This document shows positions 25,703 to 33,717 of a stretch of 45,497 bases of DNA, one piece after another (the stretch's first letter is position 1; every line of letters starts with the position of its first letter). The notes below the pieces were generated by a model. That model was not told the origin of the DNA. It did no database searches and saw only the letters and a list, made by a program, of their open reading frames with translations. A program made the translations under genes and the position numbers. The stretch is from an uncultured Spirochaetales bacterium (GTDB taxonomy: Bacteria > Spirochaetota > Spirochaetia > Sphaerochaetales > Sphaerochaetaceae): positions 1-45,497 of the forward strand of contig CADBSO010000063.1 in the NCBI GenBank assembly GCA_902797395.1, in the 5' to 3' direction.

Positions 25703-27301
25703 CTAACTCTCGTCAACCAATTCCACATATTCGCCCAATATATTGACGAATTCACTATACTCTTCCGTAGTAAACTGAAAAAATTCCATAGCATCCACTA
25801 CACCAAGATCAGCGAATTGCAAAACACTTTCAATGCCCTTCGCCGCAATCTTCGCCTTGACGGCATCCGAGAACGGAAGATCAGAGAAAAGCAAATCGCC
25901 CTCATCCTCAACCTCATCCTGATTTGATTCGGAACCAGCATCAGAAGAAGCGGCGGATTCCGCCATACCCTGAGATTGCGCATCGCCAGCGAGTTCCTTA
26001 TCGGATTCATCGAGACTGCCGTCCGATTCCGCTTCAGCGGATTCCGATTCGTTCCGAACGCTGGCATCTTCATCGGAAGGACGAGCATTGTTCTCATCCG
26101 AATATTCGCTCAAATCAAATCCGTTATCAGCAAACAATTCATCCGCTTCGATTCTTATGCTGGAATCGAGATTAAGATCCTTATACTGCTTTTCAGATTT
26201 TATCTCTATAAGCCAATCAGTAAGCTTGTTTGCCAATTGGACATTCAAGCCTGCTTTTCCTATGGCATACGAAAGTTCCTTCTCCTCACACACCGCATAC
26301 ACTTTTCTGGTATCATAATCCATGACCCTGACCATTTTTATCACAGCAGGAGTAAGCGAATTCGCAACGAATTGCTCTATCAAATCGGTATATTCGATTA
26401 TGTCTATCTTCTCGCCATGCAGCTCGCGGACTATATTCTGTATTCTCGAACCCTGCAATCCTACGCACGTGCCAACAGGATCTATCATCTTGGATTCCGT
26501 GAATACAGCGACTTTCGACTTATATCCCGCTTTTCTGACGACCTTATATATCTGTATGGTCCCATCGGCTATTTCCGGAACATTAAGCTCAAGGAACTTC
26601 CTTACAAGCTGGCCGCTTGTTCTTGAAAGTATTATATCCACGCCCCTATCTCGCACTTTGACCTCTTCCACATAACAATAGACCTTGTCATCCTTCTTAT
26701 AAGTCTCTATCGGACTCTGATACATGCGAGGAAGGATTCCCGAATTCCCATTTCCCAAATCAACATAACAATCGCCAGTCTTATAGTCCACATTCTGAAC
26801 ATAACCGACAATTATTTCCTTCTCCTTGGATTTGAACTCATTGTAAAGCTTGTTCTTCTGGAATTCCTTTGAGCTCTGCTTGAACTTCTGCTTGCCGCTT
26901 GTAATTGAAGTCCTTTCGAGGGTTTTTATATCCAGGGCCTGAAGCACCTCATCGCCCACTTCAGCATCGCTGCCTATCTTTCTGGCTTCGGAAAGAGTCA
27001 TTTCCATAAGCCCGTCGTGAAGATCATCATCCGGAACAATGGTCTTTATCATATACAGGTTGACTTCGCTGTCATCCTCGGCGATCTCCACATAGCAATT
27101 CTCATCTGTCTTGAATTTGCTCTTATATGATGCCCTGATCGAATCCTCAATCAGCTTATGAACAACCTCACGAGTGAGATTGCGCTCCTCCATCATGAGC
27201 TTGATGGCTTCCTTTATGCTAAGAGTCTCCTCAGCCTTCACTTCATCCTTTTTGGAACGTCTTCCTCTGCCTCTTGAGCCCGAACTCATTCCGTCTGCCA
27301 T
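25703..27301 (-). CDS. nusA: Transcription termination/antitermination factor NusA
   Basis: This 532-residue RNA-polymerase-binding factor has an N-terminal domain to about residue 145, an S1 domain (IVGYVQNVDYKTGDCYVDLG and following) and two KH domains, including VGLQGSRIQNIVRELHGEKI and the second, with AIGKAGLNVQLANKL. After these comes a strongly acidic Glu/Asp/Ser linker (about 390-465) and a C-terminal helix-hairpin-helix segment. The acidic linker is longer than in most NusA proteins. The ATG follows GGAGGGA, which overlaps the end of rimP, so the two are coupled. Confidence 0.96.
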   Translation of the reverse strand: MADGMSSGSRGRGRRSKKDEVKAEETLSIKEAIKLMMEERNLTREVVHKLIEDSIRASYKSKFKTDENCYVEIAEDDSEVNLYMIKTIVPDDDLHDGLMEMTLSEARKIGSDAEVGDEVLQALDIKTLERTSITSGKQKFKQSSKEFQKNKLYNEFKSKEKEIIVGYVQNVDYKTGDCYVDLGNGNSGILPRMYQSPIETYKKDDKVYCYVEEVKVRDRGVDIILSRTSGQLVRKFLELNVPEIADGTIQIYKVVRKAGYKSKVAVFTESKMIDPVGTCVGLQGSRIQNIVRELHGEKIDIIEYTDLIEQFVANSLTPAVIKMVRVMDYDTRKVYAVCEEKELSYAIGKAGLNVQLANKLTDWLIEIKSEKQYKDLNLDSSIRIEADELFADNGFDLSEYSDENNARPSDEDASVRNESESAEAESDGSLDESDKELAGDAQSQGMAESAASSDAGSESNQDEVEDEGDLLFSDLPFSDAVKAKIAAKGIESVLQFADLGVVDAMEFFQFTTEEYSEFVNILGEYVELVDES

Positions 27302-27305
27302 TGCT

Positions 27306-27785
27306 TCATCCCTCCAAACAAGCGTTTTTTATCGAATCAACAGGTATCTGAATCTTGCCGCTGCCCGATAAGAACAATCCGATATGGTCATCATTCGCAT
27401 CCTCGATCCTTCCGACAGCGGAAACCACTTCCCCCTCATCATTCAGGTATGAAACCGCAACCGTTCTCCCATTGAACAGAACGAACTCATGCAGGGATTT
27501 CAAACTTCTCCCAAGACCAGGGGATGAAAGCGTGAGAAAGAAATCCTGATCCTTGAAATATTCCTCAAAGAACATATGCAAAACAGAACTGGCGGTTTCC
27601 AAATCGGTTGTATCCGGACTTCCAGCGACCCCCAAACTCATTCTGGCGAGAAAAATATCCGCAAAAACCTTTTTCGACGCCCGCCGCACGCTTATCTCGA
27701 CAACACGCAAGCCGTTCGGACCCAAAATCCTATCAATTTCCTCTCTGAGACTTTCATAAGGGCATGTCTTCAATATTCCTTTCAT
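27306..27785 (-). CDS. rimP: Ribosome maturation factor RimP
   Basis: RimP assists 30S assembly. I choose the ATG at 27785, which gives 159 residues, close to the normal RimP length, and puts YESLREEIDRILGPNGLRVVEISV at the N-terminus as in homologues. The longer frame (to 27863) would translate a hairpin leader and adds a Cys-rich stretch unlike the family. The C-terminal domain shows FFLTLSSPGLGRSLKSLHEF, the conserved SPG-R-L motif. It heads the rimP-nusA-infB operon and lies 4 nt before nusA. Confidence 0.85.
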   Translation of the reverse strand: MKGILKTCPYESLREEIDRILGPNGLRVVEISVRRASKKVFADIFLARMSLGVAGSPDTTDLETASSVLHMFFEEYFKDQDFFLTLSSPGLGRSLKSLHEFVLFNGRTVAVSYLNDEGEVVSAVGRIEDANDDHIGLFLSGSGKIQIPVDSIKNACLEG

Positions 27786-27810
27786 ATCCTTCCCCGCGGA
27801 CAAAAATAAA

Positions 27811-27851
27811 GGTGTCCCACGAAGCGCAAAAATTCCGCAACATAGGACACC
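27811..27851 (-). terminator. Terminator-like hairpin in the rimP-nusA-infB leader
   Basis: On the minus strand GGTGTCC pairs with GGACACC around further pairing (ATG/CGT and GCG/CGC), then TTTATTTTTG follows (27801-27810). It lies between the promoter at 27896-27924 and the rimP start, the position of an attenuator. NusA itself acts on such sites, so autoregulation is possible but inferred. Confidence 0.5.
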
Positions 27852-27895
27852 CCATATCATCACATCTAAACATGATTGCCATATCAGGTGGCTTT

Positions 27896-27924
27896 ATTAT
27901 ATTATACTATTGATTTTTAATCAA
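27896..27924 (-). promoter_or_regulatory. Promoter of the rimP-nusA-infB operon
   Basis: On the minus strand TTGATT (27919-27924) and TATAAT (27896-27901) are 17 nt apart; a second TATAAT overlaps the first by one base. The distance to the rimP ATG is about 110 nt. Confidence 0.6.
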
Positions 27925-27963
27925 GGGCACTGCGGGAAAAACCGCCGCTCAAAAAAACCCTTG
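27922..27963 (-). terminator. Hairpin after the thioesterase gene
   Basis: CAAGGG and CCCTTG enclose an inner GCGG/CCGC stem with A/T runs. It lies 7 nt past the thioesterase stop and could end the asd-to-thioesterase transcript. Its CAAGGGCACT end matches family B, so it may be a decayed copy of that repeat. Confidence 0.4.
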
Positions 27964-27969
27964 CGGATT

Positions 27970-28389
27970 TCAAGAACGAGTCTCAGCCTGCTCCAGATTG
28001 CCCTTCATGGATTCAAATAGCCCGCTCATATCATCGATTCGCACGGGATATCCGTACGCATCCGCAAAAACATTCTCCGATTTCGCCGTGCATATGACCT
28101 CACCATTACAGAACATCTCATACGAAAAGCTGTATCCGCCCGGCTTCAATCCGACAAGCCTCACACCTATGATCACCATGTCCGAAAAACGGGAAGCATG
28201 CTTGTATCGTATGCTAAGGGATTCAACCGAATCTGAAACACCTTTCGCCTCAATAGCGCCAAGCGGCCATCCTATCTGCTCGAAAAAACTTGCGCGGGCT
28301 TCCTCCATCCATCTTATGTAATTCGAATGATGAGCGATTCCCATCTTATCCGTTTCATAATTCTGGACCTTATGAACATGCGATCTCAT
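27970..28389 (-). CDS. YbgC/FadM-type acyl-CoA thioesterase (hot-dog fold)
   Basis: This 139-residue hot-dog protein has the family signature YETDKMGIAHHSNYIRWMEEAR, in which the Asp (YETD) and the following GIAHHSNY loop match the catalytic site of 4-hydroxybenzoyl-CoA thioesterase-like enzymes. It cleaves acyl-CoA thioesters; the natural substrate is not predictable. The ATG overlaps the PI-PLC stop as ATGA, so it is the last, translationally coupled gene of the operon. Confidence 0.88.
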   Translation of the reverse strand: MRSHVHKVQNYETDKMGIAHHSNYIRWMEEARASFFEQIGWPLGAIEAKGVSDSVESLSIRYKHASRFSDMVIIGVRLVGLKPGGYSFSYEMFCNGEVICTAKSENVFADAYGYPVRIDDMSGLFESMKGNLEQAETRS

Positions 28390-29342
28390 TCCAACCCTCC
28401 GTTTACGCTATATATGTCATATGCCAAATCGCGCGTCATCTTATCGCAAGCGAGAATCCCAAGCGGTATTCCGCTACCAGCCAAACGCTTCATTTCAGAC
28501 GAAATCCTCGGATTGACATAAGATGCGACATCACCTATGTTCGGAAGCCCGAATATGCGCTCGTTATAGGCTGACGCCTCATGTTTGAACATCCTGCCAT
28601 CATCGGTCGCAGCCTCCCTGCCTCTTATGTAATCCAATACGATCCGCCATTTCTCTTCTACCGTCTTAGCCCTCTCATCAGACCCTACAGCAGCAGCGCC
28701 GGAAGCAATCAGGACATCGGAATTGCTTCCGCCATAAATCAAAAATCCACGACTGCCAGCCGTATCTCCCGCATATTCGCGAAATAGCAGAATCCTCCCT
28801 CTAACATCCTTCAATCTGGAAGGAAGCGCAGAACCCAAATACCAAATGCCAGGATCAGAATCAATCATCCTGTCTATATCATCCGCAAAAACCTCGCCGC
28901 TTCCGTGTCCCTGGAACACCTCCTGCCTGATCTTCATGATAACGAATTCGGACGGATTGCGCAAAAGGAATTCCCTGCATATGGCGATCACGTCATCCAA
29001 ATTGATATGCATGTATTTTATGCCATGATAAATTCCCAAAGTCCCATCGCCATGTTTTGATACGCGAACATCAATATACCTGACACCAGCATCAAGCTGA
29101 TCCGCAAGATTCATGACTTGGCAAGCCGCCGTCTCACCTATTAGAAAGTCATACAGAGCCAATGTATCATGAGTCCCTGGAATCGACAATCCCGTCAAAG
29201 CCCTATCATCATCCAAAAAGCTCATCCAGCAATTCGAATTCTCATGACACGCTCCGATAGCGGGCTGCCATACGCAACAAACGCCCAGCAACACCGAAAC
29301 AACAGCTAGCAAACAAAAGCAAAAAGCCTTTTTCAAAACCAT
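28386..29342 (-). CDS. Secreted phosphatidylinositol-specific phospholipase C-like protein
   Basis: I start at the ATG at 29342 (318 residues), which follows GGTGGGAG and gives a clean signal peptide (LKKAFCFCLLAVVSVLLG). An upstream start at 29369 would overlap the previous gene by 11 nt. The mature protein has the PI-PLC X-box layout: GLSIPGTHDT with the first catalytic His, then DAGVRYIDVRV and GIYHGIKY with the second His, then FVIMKIRQE. Bacterial PI-PLCs cleave phosphatidylinositol or GPI anchors of eukaryotes without calcium. Export plus this fold suggests action on host or environmental lipids, but the substrate is inferred. The product may be periplasmic or secreted. Confidence 0.85.
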   Translation of the reverse strand: MVLKKAFCFCLLAVVSVLLGVCCVWQPAIGACHENSNCWMSFLDDDRALTGLSIPGTHDTLALYDFLIGETAACQVMNLADQLDAGVRYIDVRVSKHGDGTLGIYHGIKYMHINLDDVIAICREFLLRNPSEFVIMKIRQEVFQGHGSGEVFADDIDRMIDSDPGIWYLGSALPSRLKDVRGRILLFREYAGDTAGSRGFLIYGGSNSDVLIASGAAAVGSDERAKTVEEKWRIVLDYIRGREAATDDGRMFKHEASAYNERIFGLPNIGDVASYVNPRISSEMKRLAGSGIPLGILACDKMTRDLAYDIYSVNGGLE

Positions 29343-29358
29343 CTCCCACCGAACGATC

Positions 29359-29979
29359 TCAAAACACATACGCGGCGGCGGCTCCGAATGTCATGACAAA
29401 CCCAACCTTATCACCTGCAAGATCATAAGAGAATCCGACATCCGGCCCAAACATAAGGTTCTCATTGGGATGAAACCCATATCCAACACTCAAACCAAGC
29501 GAGGTCACTCCGCTGCTATAGACCGAATATTCACCTCCCATGCTGACATTTGCAAAAACATCTGCGGATACGGAATTCGACTTATCTATAACAAGCAAAT
29601 TCGCAAATCCCAATCCGACACACACGGCATCATATCCTATGCGGTGATATCTGGAATCATCAGGCCTGAAGCTTCTATTCGGCATGTCAGCGCGGAAGTA
29701 TCCAATTTCGAGAAAAATCCCCGGAACATACGCAAGCGACTTGTCAGATTCAAGGGATTTCACATTTCCGAAATAAGCCAAGGGACGGACGAGAACATGG
29801 AAGCCATTGTCAATCCCATATGAAAAACGCGAAGACAACGCAAAATCAACGCAATGCGCCTCAGGACCCGCGAAAGCAAACATCGCAAAGAAAAGCATCA
29901 AAGCGAAGACCTTATGCCTTTTGAAAACCACCGCATATCGGAAACTCGATGCCATATGGCATGCGAATGACTTGCGCAT
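29359..29979 (-). CDS. Probable outer-membrane beta-barrel protein
   Basis: This 206-residue protein has a long basic N-terminus, a hydrophobic segment (VFALMLFFAMFAFAG) and a likely signal-peptidase site after EAHC or nearby. The remainder alternates polar and hydrophobic residues in short strands (SVSADVFANVSMGGEYSVYS, SLGLSVGYGF, GFVMTFGAAAAYVF) and ends in Phe, as do many outer-membrane barrels. No specific family is recognised. It lies 6 nt after the pseudouridine synthase gene and just before PI-PLC in the same operon. It could be a small porin-like or surface protein. Confidence 0.6.
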   Translation of the reverse strand: MRKSFACHMASSFRYAVVFKRHKVFALMLFFAMFAFAGPEAHCVDFALSSRFSYGIDNGFHVLVRPLAYFGNVKSLESDKSLAYVPGIFLEIGYFRADMPNRSFRPDDSRYHRIGYDAVCVGLGFANLLVIDKSNSVSADVFANVSMGGEYSVYSSGVTSLGLSVGYGFHPNENLMFGPDVGFSYDLAGDKVGFVMTFGAAAAYVF

Positions 29980-29985
29980 TTGGAA

Positions 29986-30732
29986 TCAAGATGCCGTTCC
30001 AGGGACTTCCCTGAGTTCTATTGGGGTGCTTTCGTATTTCGAATCGCCGGAAAGCGCGCTTTTGAAAAACGACCATATCCGATCCTCAGGGCTCGAATCC
30101 GGCCAATCGCGAACGCATATGTCCCTTCCGCCTATAGGATGCTTGAATTGCAATGAGAAGGCATGAAGCGATATGCTCTTGTCATCATTGGCGCGCCTGG
30201 CGCCGTACTTCACATCGCCTTTTATATGAACACCCCTTTCAGCGAATTGCGAGCGGATCTGGTGATGCCGTCCCGTCATCAGGTCTACCCGATACAAATG
30301 ATATCTGTCGGAATCGGCAAGATGCTTGTATCCCAGCCTGGCGAGTTTTGCATCCGGATGATTCGGACCAACAACATATGATCTGTTCTGCTCCTCATCC
30401 TTAACCAGATAATCGCTCAACTCGCCCTCTTCGCTATCCAGCAGACCATCGGTTATCGCCAGATAAGTCTTGGATATGGAATTCTTGCGAAAGCACTCCG
30501 AGAATCTGGAAAGTCCCTTGTCGGTCTTAGCAAAGATGACAAGACCAGTAGTAGGCCTATCAAGACGATGCACGGGAACCACAAAGACATTACCAGGCTT
30601 GGAGTATTTCCCGCGCAGATAATCCCTCACGTCATCTATCAGGCACTTATCTCCGGTCTTGTCCGCTTGGACAATCTCACCGGCAGCCTTATTGACGATT
30701 ATTATATGATTGTCCTCGTAAACCGGTTTCAC
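29986..30732 (-). CDS. RluA-family pseudouridine synthase
   Basis: This 248-residue enzyme isomerises uridine to pseudouridine in rRNA or tRNA. VHRLDRPTTGLVIFAKT carries the catalytic Asp of the RluA/C/D family, and the later LMTGRHHQIRSQFAERG is the conserved (R/K)xHQIR block. No S4 domain is present at the N-terminus, as in single-domain RluA/RluC types. The start codon is GTG in a GTGA overlap with the rpiB stop. The exact RNA target is unknown. Confidence 0.9.
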   Translation of the reverse strand: MKPVYEDNHIIIVNKAAGEIVQADKTGDKCLIDDVRDYLRGKYSKPGNVFVVPVHRLDRPTTGLVIFAKTDKGLSRFSECFRKNSISKTYLAITDGLLDSEEGELSDYLVKDEEQNRSYVVGPNHPDAKLARLGYKHLADSDRYHLYRVDLMTGRHHQIRSQFAERGVHIKGDVKYGARRANDDKSISLHAFSLQFKHPIGGRDICVRDWPDSSPEDRIWSFFKSALSGDSKYESTPIELREVPGTAS

Positions 30733-31163
30733 TTGAAGAGTCTTTCTCTTCTTCTCACATGCCTGTCCTCAAGCGACATGGGAGTATGCAGGAACCTGTC
30801 GAGCATGGAAACCGGATCATCCGGATAGTTCACTCTTCCGCCAAAAGCTATGAAATTCGCTCCATTATGCTCTCTCGACAAAATGGCCACATCCTCATTC
30901 TGAGGCAATGCGCACACTATGCCGCTATGCTTGTTCGCAGCGACTGATATCCCTATTCCGCTTCCGCAAACAAGTATCCCGTAGTCGTAATTTCCCGCAT
31001 CATATTCCTTTACGGCCTTATCAGCCATATCAGGATAATCAACAGGCTTTTCAGCGGAATCGACCCCAAGGTATGTCACAACTATGCCCTTGTCATTAAG
31101 ATAATCAAGAAACTTTTTAGCGAGCTCAACGCCACCATGATCATTTGCCATTACAACTTTCAT
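30729..31163 (-). CDS. rpiB: Ribose-5-phosphate isomerase B
   Basis: This 144-residue enzyme interconverts ribose 5-phosphate and ribulose 5-phosphate in the non-oxidative pentose phosphate pathway. It shows the RpiB N-terminus MANDHGGVELAKKFLDYL, the catalytic-Cys loop ILVCGSGIGISVAANK, and NFIAFGGRV. It overlaps both neighbours by 4 nt. Confidence 0.94.
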   Translation of the reverse strand: MKVVMANDHGGVELAKKFLDYLNDKGIVVTYLGVDSAEKPVDYPDMADKAVKEYDAGNYDYGILVCGSGIGISVAANKHSGIVCALPQNEDVAILSREHNGANFIAFGGRVNYPDDPVSMLDRFLHTPMSLEDRHVRRRERLFK

Positions 31164-32182
31164 TTCACAAGCCCCTTCTGCTTCAAAAAGACCTCGGCAT
31201 TCTGTATCGAACCGCCGCCGGCTCCCTTCACTATGTTATTAACCAAACATATGAACCCGATCTTATTATGCATCTTCTTCAGGCGTCCGGTGTAAACCAC
31301 CATGCCTCTAGGCTCGCCCCAGAACGCATATTTGGGCTGCGGGAAAGTCGTGCTGTCGCTATAAACAACCGGCTTGACCGGCGTGGAAGGAGTGGCAAAC
31401 GGAAGCTTGAACTCATCCCAAGCCTTTATGACATCATCGGTCTCGACATTCTCCTCAAACTCAAGCCATATGGCCTCAAGATGTCCGAACATGACCGGCA
31501 CCCTGACACAATACGGATACACTTCGCACTTTATCGAAAGTATCTTCTGAACTTCCTTGACTATCTTATCCTCTTCACCATTGATGTATGGTATGCAGTT
31601 GTCCGTTATATCAAACGATGAAAGGCCAGGATAACCCGCACCCGACACGCTCTGATATGAACAAATGCTTATGCTCTTGATCTTGAATTTCCTGAGCGGA
31701 GCCACTGCCATGGCCAAACCGGTAGTAACGCAGTTCGCATTGGTGATCACAAAGCCGTTTTTCGGATAGCCCTGCTCCTCAATCAATGAAAGCTGCTCGT
31801 GATTAGCCTCCGGAATCATGATGGGAACATCACTGTCATACCTAAGGCTTGCGGCGTTTGAAAACACCCAGAATCCCTCATCCCTAAGCTGCGGCTCCGC
31901 CTCTGCGGCAACATTCGCCGGCAAAGCGGAGAAAACAACCTTGACACCCGCTTCCTTCATCGCATTCATGTTGAAATCCTTGAGTTGGAGCTTGCCTATC
32001 TTCTCCGGCATCTCAAAAGGAAGAACCCAATGAACCGCCTCAGCGTAAGTCAATCCAGCCCTGGCAGAAGAAGCGACAGGATACTCTATTTCGAACCAAG
32101 GATGATCCGCAAGCATCCACAAAAACACCTGACCGACAGCGCCGGTCGCACCCATTACCGCAACTTTTATCTTCTTTTGCAT
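31160..32182 (-). CDS. asd: Aspartate-semialdehyde dehydrogenase
   Basis: This 340-residue enzyme reduces aspartyl phosphate to aspartate semialdehyde for lysine, threonine, methionine and diaminopimelate synthesis. The NADP loop VMGATGAVGQVFLWML, the active-site Cys in NANCVTTGLAMAV and the later RVPVMFGHLEAIW (His) match the family. The form resembles the archaeal/spirochaetal branch. A strong ribosome site (AGGAGG) precedes the ATG, and the promoter at 32295-32322 gives a leader of about 100 nt. It heads the overlapping operon with rpiB. Confidence 0.93.
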   Translation of the reverse strand: MQKKIKVAVMGATGAVGQVFLWMLADHPWFEIEYPVASSARAGLTYAEAVHWVLPFEMPEKIGKLQLKDFNMNAMKEAGVKVVFSALPANVAAEAEPQLRDEGFWVFSNAASLRYDSDVPIMIPEANHEQLSLIEEQGYPKNGFVITNANCVTTGLAMAVAPLRKFKIKSISICSYQSVSGAGYPGLSSFDITDNCIPYINGEEDKIVKEVQKILSIKCEVYPYCVRVPVMFGHLEAIWLEFEENVETDDVIKAWDEFKLPFATPSTPVKPVVYSDSTTFPQPKYAFWGEPRGMVVYTGRLKKMHNKIGFICLVNNIVKGAGGGSIQNAEVFLKQKGLVK

Positions 32183-32294
32183 AGTAAAAGCGCCTCCTAA
32201 ATATAAAATTGCCCGCCCCGCCTAAGCCAGAAAACCAACGACTTTACAGCGATGCCGTTTCCGAATGCGAAACGAATCCGGAAGCATTGATAAA

Positions 32295-32322
32295 ATTTTA
32301 AATAAAATCGCTTTTTTGTCAA
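32295..32322 (-). promoter_or_regulatory. Promoter of the asd operon
   Basis: On the minus strand TTGACA (32317-32322) and TAAAAT (32295-32300) are 16 nt apart. The transcription start would be near 32288. Confidence 0.65.
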
Positions 32323-32372
32323 AATCAACTTCAAAACCCCTGACGCAAAACATTTCCGAAGCTTTTTCAAAA

Positions 32373-32452
32373 GAGGTTTTTCCAAAACCCATTTTAAAAT
32401 GATGCGAAGCCTGTTTTAAACCAAGGCATTCTTCAAGAAACCCGCATAAGCG
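32373..32452 (+). repeat. Family A repeat, short form
   Basis: GAGGTTTTTCCAAAACC, then ATTTTAAAATGATGCGAAG, TTTTAAACCAAGGCATTC and TTCAAGAAACCCGC match the minus strand of 8611-8690 and the plus strand of 43520-43595. It lies in the divergent gap upstream of the aminotransferase promoter. Confidence 0.75.
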
Positions 32453-32461
32453 TACCGCATT

Positions 32462-32489
32462 TTGATATTTCCATCGATTATAATATAAT
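32462..32489 (+). promoter_or_regulatory. Promoter of the aminotransferase operon
   Basis: TTGATA (32462-32467) is followed after 16 nt by TATAAT (32484-32489), which overlaps another TATAAT at 32479. The -10 ends only 10 nt before the ATG at 32500, which lacks a Shine-Dalgarno sequence, so the mRNA should be nearly leaderless. Confidence 0.55.
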
Positions 32490-32499
32490 TTAAAGAATT

Positions 32500-33705
32500 A
32501 TGAGACTTTCCAATAAAGCTTTGCAATCCGACTTCTCTCCGATGAGAAAATTCCATAAGGCCAGCGTTGAAGCTAAAAAACGCGGAATCAGCATACACCA
32601 TCTCAACATAGGGCAACCGGACATACCTACGCCCGAAAGATATTTCGAAGCAATCGGGAAATTCAATGCCAAAACCGATGCGTATGCGCCCAGTCAGGGA
32701 ACTGATGAGCTTCTGGCAGCCATAGTCAAATACTACAAAAGCATAGGACAAGACATAACGAAGGATAACATAATAGTCACGACAGGCGGCAGCGAAGCTC
32801 TGCTGTTCGCGGGATTCTGCGCGCTTGATGATGGCGATGAGATCCTCATACCAGAGCCATTCTACCCTAATTACAAAACGATTTTCAATGCCGTGGGCGG
32901 AGTAGTCAAGCCCATTCCGACGCTTCATAGCGAGAACTACTTCTATGCGGACCCCGCGCGAATCGGAAAGCTTCTTTCAAGGAAAACAAAAGCGCTGCTG
33001 CTTTCAAATCCAAACAATCCGACCGGAACCGCAATCGGAGACAAGCAAATGCTCGACATGCTTGAGCTATGCAAGAAAAACGACCTATTCCTCATATGTG
33101 ACGAAGTCTACAGGGAAATATACTACGGGAAAGACCCGAAAAGCTCTTCCGCACTGCAGTTCAGAGATTACGATGATAACGTCATAGTCATTGATTCGGC
33201 CTCAAAGAGGTTCTCATGCTGCGGGTCGAGAATCGGCGCGTTGATTTCCAGAAACAGCGATGTGATCCAAAATTCAATGAAGCTTGCGCAAGCCCGGCTT
33301 TCAGTATCGACAATCAACCAAGTCGGCGCCGCCGCCCTCTTCGATAGCATAACTCCGGAGTATTCGAAAGAGCTCTGCGAAAAATACAAAAGAAGAATAG
33401 ATGCGGCCGTCACGGAACTCGAAAGGATTCCGGGCGTGGAGGTTTCGATCCCGACAGGCGCATTCTACATCATGGCAGCATTGCCCGTCGATGATGCGGA
33501 CGATTTCCAAAATTGGCTTCTATCGTCATTCGATGACAACAAGGAAACCGTAATGTTCGCTCCGGGAAAATGCTTCTATGCGACTGAAGGAAAAGGCCGC
33601 AACGAAATCAGAATCGCCTGCGTGTTGGAGGAATCCAAACTGAAAAGAGCGATCGGAATACTGAAAATCGCATTGGAGCGGTACAAAAACACTGCGGATA
33701 AGTAG
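32500..33705 (+). CDS. Class I aminotransferase (aspartate aminotransferase-like)
   Basis: This 401-residue PLP enzyme shows the class I/II fold: NPNNPTGT in the cofactor site, ICDEVYREIYYG, and IDSASKRFSCCGSRIG with the PLP-binding Lys near 236. A C-terminal RIACVLEESKLKRAI carries the conserved Arg that binds the substrate carboxylate. The best guess is aspartate aminotransferase, consistent with asd across the divergent promoter region, but related aminotransferases share these motifs. The gene starts 10 nt after a -10 hexamer. RsmI follows after 12 nt. Confidence 0.85.
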   Translation: MRLSNKALQSDFSPMRKFHKASVEAKKRGISIHHLNIGQPDIPTPERYFEAIGKFNAKTDAYAPSQGTDELLAAIVKYYKSIGQDITKDNIIVTTGGSEALLFAGFCALDDGDEILIPEPFYPNYKTIFNAVGGVVKPIPTLHSENYFYADPARIGKLLSRKTKALLLSNPNNPTGTAIGDKQMLDMLELCKKNDLFLICDEVYREIYYGKDPKSSSALQFRDYDDNVIVIDSASKRFSCCGSRIGALISRNSDVIQNSMKLAQARLSVSTINQVGAAALFDSITPEYSKELCEKYKRRIDAAVTELERIPGVEVSIPTGAFYIMAALPVDDADDFQNWLLSSFDDNKETVMFAPGKCFYATEGKGRNEIRIACVLEESKLKRAIGILKIALERYKNTADK

Positions 33706-33717
33706 AGGTCGATTGCG

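Larger units (their letters stand above)
32183..32499. other. Divergent intergenic region between asd and the aminotransferase
   Basis: This 317-bp gap holds the asd leader and promoter on the minus strand, a family A repeat at 32373-32452, and the aminotransferase promoter close to its ATG. Small open frames on the minus strand here (for example 32197-32385) are not supported. Confidence 0.8.

Noticed and set aside
27910-27924. FNR/CRP-like box in the rimP promoter (TTGAT...ATCAA)
   Set aside because: The half sites are 5 nt apart rather than 4 and the site overlaps the -35 with an A/T core, so the match is likely chance.
32416-32928. Minus-strand frame of 170 codons opposite the aminotransferase
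   Set aside because: It is antisense to the conserved aminotransferase N-terminus and has no ribosome site or family motif.
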